From positions 2,663,501 to 2,727,500 of the forward strand of contig NZ_CP039727.1 in assembly GCF_005154805.1 (NCBI RefSeq): DNA of 64,000 bases, read 5' to 3'. Each line of letters begins with the position of its first letter. The first letter of the stretch is position 1. Shown here piece by piece: positions 61,531 through 64,000 of the stretch. The notes beneath the pieces were generated by a model. The model did no database searches. It was given only the letters and a program-made list of their open reading frames with translations, and was not told the origin of the DNA. The DNA comes from Bacillus sp. S3. GTDB taxonomy: Bacteria; Bacillota; Bacilli; Bacillales; Cytobacillaceae. A program made the position numbers and the translations under genes.

Positions 61531-63258
61531 ATGTTTAAACTGAGCAAATTCCTAAAGCCATTTAAAATACCCATTTCCTTTGTTCTTGTCCTTATCCTCC
61601 TTCAGTCAATAGCAGAGCTATATTTACCGACGTTAATGGCTGATATTGTTGATAAGGGTGTGGTAACAGGTGACACGAACTACATTTGGAAAATTGGCGG
61701 TCTGATGCTCCTTGTAGCGGCGGGAGGTATGATCTGCTCTATTGTTGCCAGCTTCTATTCAGCAAAAGCCGCCTCCGGTTTCGGCAAATTACTGCGCAGT
61801 AAAACCTTCGCTCATGTCGGTAATTTCTCCTTACATGAGTTCGATAAACTTGGAACAGCTTCGCTGATTACCAGAACAACGAACGATATTACCCAAGTCC
61901 AACAGGTACTGATCATGATGCTCCGGATGATGGTAATGGCGCCAATGATGTGTATTGGCGGGATCATTATGGCCTTATCAAAGGATGCTAAGCTTACCTT
62001 AGTTTTGGCAGTGTCCTTGCCGGTTCTTGTCATAACCATTGTCATAATTGCAAGAAAGGGAATGCCGTTATTTAAAGCCATGCAGGTAAAGCTCGATAAC
62101 CTCAACCGAGTATTAAGAGAAAACCTAACTGGCATACGTGTTATCCGTTCTTTTAACAGAGTGTCCCATGAAAAAAAACGGTTTGATGCAGCAAACTGGG
62201 ACCTAACGCAGACAGCGATAAAGGTCAATAAACTCATGGCTGCGATGATGCCGATTATGATGATTGTCCTTAACCTTACAACCGTAGCAATCATCTGGTT
62301 TGGCGGAATTCGGATCAGTAATGGCCATATGGAAGTCGGCGACATGATGGCATTTATTCAATACGCGATGCAAATCATGTTCTCTTTTGTGATGTTATCG
62401 ATGATGTTTGTGATGATTCCAAGGGCATCGGTTTCAGCGGGGAGAATAAACGAAGTGTTCGAGACAACGGCCGATATTCAAGACCCGGCAGTTTCTGTAC
62501 CTGCCAAAGAGCAAAAGGGGCAAGTAGAATTTCGCAATGTCACCTTCAGCTATCCCGGTGCCGAAATGCCTGTGATATCCAATATTTCATTTAAAATGAA
62601 TCCGGGTGAAGTGACGGCCATTATTGGCGGGACTGGATCCGGTAAATCTACGCTTATTAATTTAATTCCGCGTTTTTATGATGTTGACAGCGGCAAGGTG
62701 CTGGTTGATGGAGTCGATGTAAGTGAGATGAAGCAGGAAACCCTTCGCGAAAAGATTGGCTTTGTGCCTCAGCAAGCGGTTCTATTTACCGGTACGATTT
62801 CAGAAAACATTCGTTATGGGAAAGAAGATGCCTCAGATAAAGAAGTACAGCATGCTGCTGAAATTGCCCAAGCAACAGAGTTTATCGGCAATATGCCAGA
62901 GGGATTCCATTCAGTTATTGCCCAAGGGGGAACAAATGTTTCTGGCGGACAAAAACAACGCTTGTCGATTGCACGGGCCCTCGTTAGGAAACCGGAAATT
63001 TATATTTTTGACGATAGTTTTTCCGCACTGGATTTTAAAACGGATGCTAAGCTGCGGGCTGCATTAAAAGCGGAAACTGCGTCATCCTCGATGCTAATCG
63101 TTGCGCAGCGTGTCAGTACAATTATGGATGCTGATCAAATTATCGTATTAGACAATGGTGAAATTGCAGGAATCGGAAAACATAAGGAATTAATGGAAAT
63201 CAGTAAGGTGTATCGTGAAATTGTCATGTCGCAGCTGAGTGAGGAGGAAATCGCATGA
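61531..63258 (+). CDS. ABC multidrug exporter half-transporter 1
   Basis: A 575-residue exporter: six-helix membrane domain (residues about 1-310) and ATPase domain. Walker A GGTGSGKSTLINLI, signature VSGGQKQRLSIARAL, Walker B IYIFDDSFSALD. The Asp in place of the usual catalytic Glu after Walker B (D-D-S rather than D-E-A) marks the degenerate site of a heterodimer; the partner is the next gene. YfiB/BmrC-like. AGAGGAGAGG precedes ATG 61531. Confidence 0.9.
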   Translation: MFKLSKFLKPFKIPISFVLVLILLQSIAELYLPTLMADIVDKGVVTGDTNYIWKIGGLMLLVAAGGMICSIVASFYSAKAASGFGKLLRSKTFAHVGNFSLHEFDKLGTASLITRTTNDITQVQQVLIMMLRMMVMAPMMCIGGIIMALSKDAKLTLVLAVSLPVLVITIVIIARKGMPLFKAMQVKLDNLNRVLRENLTGIRVIRSFNRVSHEKKRFDAANWDLTQTAIKVNKLMAAMMPIMMIVLNLTTVAIIWFGGIRISNGHMEVGDMMAFIQYAMQIMFSFVMLSMMFVMIPRASVSAGRINEVFETTADIQDPAVSVPAKEQKGQVEFRNVTFSYPGAEMPVISNISFKMNPGEVTAIIGGTGSGKSTLINLIPRFYDVDSGKVLVDGVDVSEMKQETLREKIGFVPQQAVLFTGTISENIRYGKEDASDKEVQHAAEIAQATEFIGNMPEGFHSVIAQGGTNVSGGQKQRLSIARALVRKPEIYIFDDSFSALDFKTDAKLRAALKAETASSSMLIVAQRVSTIMDADQIIVLDNGEIAGIGKHKELMEISKVYREIVMSQLSEEEIA

Positions 63259-64000
63259 GTAATGATTCCAAACATCAAGGTGCTCCGGGCAGAGGTGGGC
63301 CTGGCGGGGGATTCGGCCCCATGGGCATGGGAATGCCTCCCCAAAAAGCAAAGAACTTCAAAGGAACACTTAAGAGATTAATCACCTATTTAAAACCTTA
63401 TAAATTACAGCTGATATCTGTTTTAATTACAGCTATCATCAGTACTGTGTTTTCGATTGTCAGCCCGAAAATAATGGGGAAGGCAACGACCAGATTGTTT
63501 GAAGGATTAATGATGAAAATAAAAGGAGTTCCAGGGGCAGAAATAGATTTTGATTATATCGGACAAATTATCCTGCTCTTGATCGGGCTGTATATCATAA
63601 GTGCCCTATTTGCTTATCTACAACAATATATCATGGCGGGTGTAGCACAAAAAACGGTTTATCATCTTCGAAAAGAAGTGGAAGAGAAACTCAACCGGCT
63701 GCCGCTAAAATACTTCGACTCACGCACCCATGGAGAAATTCTTAGCCGGGCTGTCAATGATGTCGATAATATCAGTACCACCTTGCAGCAAAGCTTAACC
63801 CAGCTAATTACATCAGTGATTACGTTACTGGGGGTTATCGTAATGATGCTTACGATTAGCCCGCTCATGACACTGATTGTCGTCCTGACCATTCCACTAA
63901 GCTTTGTCGCGATTATAAAAATTGCTAAAAAATCACAGACCTATTTTAAGGGGCAGCAAAAATCACTTGGTGAGCTTAATGGTCATGTGGAAGAGATGTA
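63255..64000 (+). CDS. ABC multidrug exporter half-transporter 2, runs off the window
   Basis: Starts at ATG 63255, overlapping the previous stop (ATGA) with GAGGAGG upstream, and is open to the end of the window (248 codons). A Gly/Pro/Met-rich N-terminal extension (APGRGGPGGGFGPMGMGMPP) precedes a type IV exporter membrane domain (ITYLKPYKLQLISVLITAI, then RTHGEILSRAVNDVDNI). The extension is usual in the YfiC/BmrD-like partner. The ATPase domain lies beyond 64000. Confidence 0.88.
   Translation, partial: MSNDSKHQGAPGRGGPGGGFGPMGMGMPPQKAKNFKGTLKRLITYLKPYKLQLISVLITAIISTVFSIVSPKIMGKATTRLFEGLMMKIKGVPGAEIDFDYIGQIILLLIGLYIISALFAYLQQYIMAGVAQKTVYHLRKEVEEKLNRLPLKYFDSRTHGEILSRAVNDVDNISTTLQQSLTQLITSVITLLGVIVMMLTISPLMTLIVVLTIPLSFVAIIKIAKKSQTYFKGQQKSLGELNGHVEEM

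Overview
The window looks like chromosomal DNA of a low-GC, endospore-forming Bacillaceae bacterium (Neobacillus/Mesobacillus-like; genus is inference). Evidence: strong GGAGG ribosome sites, TTG/GTG starts, T-rich intrinsic terminators, spore coat and small acid-soluble spore protein genes (sspP, sspO, sspN, tlp), and a citB-yneN-sspN-tlp-yneP-yneQ-plsY-yneT-parE-parC order that follows Bacillus subtilis. No tRNA, rRNA, CRISPR array, prophage or intact insertion sequence was seen.

Layout. 0-2.5 kb: partial DCC thiol-oxidoreductase gene, nitronate monooxygenase whose natural start is ATG-TAG, a PAP2 gene with an in-frame amber codon, and two structured repeats. 2.5-7.5 kb: spore coat cluster of three CotB-like genes, the CotH kinase and a repetitive CotG-like substrate. 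7.5-11.8 kb: ArsB-type permease, methionine aminopeptidase and the mhqO-mhqD quinone/electrophile operon with promoter and operator. 11.9-18.4 kb: persulfide/sulfane-sulfur region (CoA-disulfide reductase-rhodanese, CstR, TusA, DsrE-like, rhodaneses, MBL persulfide dioxygenase, TauE) with a CstR-type operator in front of most genes. 18.4-24.7 kb: MFS exporter and a Bce-type ABC transporter with a convergent two-component system. 24.7-28 kb: PhnD/C/E-type transporter whose binding protein looks like the putative selenate type. 28-36.6 kb: ABC-F protein, small membrane and GerPA-type proteins, guanine-riboswitch-controlled xpt-pbuX, a second nitronate monooxygenase, and kbl-tdh for threonine breakdown. 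36.7-40.1 kb: selenium locus with selD (itself containing an in-frame TGA), an unflagged SelW/Rdx-family gene with CxxU, a small heat shock protein and selA. 40.1-60 kb: the citB-to-parC block, with an aldolase, a double-AAA protein, CapA, a GH18 protein and an orphan histidine kinase. 60-64 kb: secreted protein, then a MarR-controlled heterodimeric ABC exporter that runs off the end.

Main biological story. The organism encodes selenocysteine machinery and at least two TGA-containing selenoprotein genes here, each with a perfect hairpin just after the TGA. Within the persulfide operon a third short reading frame with an excellent ribosome site has an in-frame TGA giving a U-G-I-C redox motif; it could be an undescribed small selenoprotein linking selenium to persulfide handling. 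The putative selenate-type transporter 9 kb from selD would supply the element. selB and selC are not in this window.

Limits: all assignments come from reading sequence and remembered family features; no alignment or database search was run.
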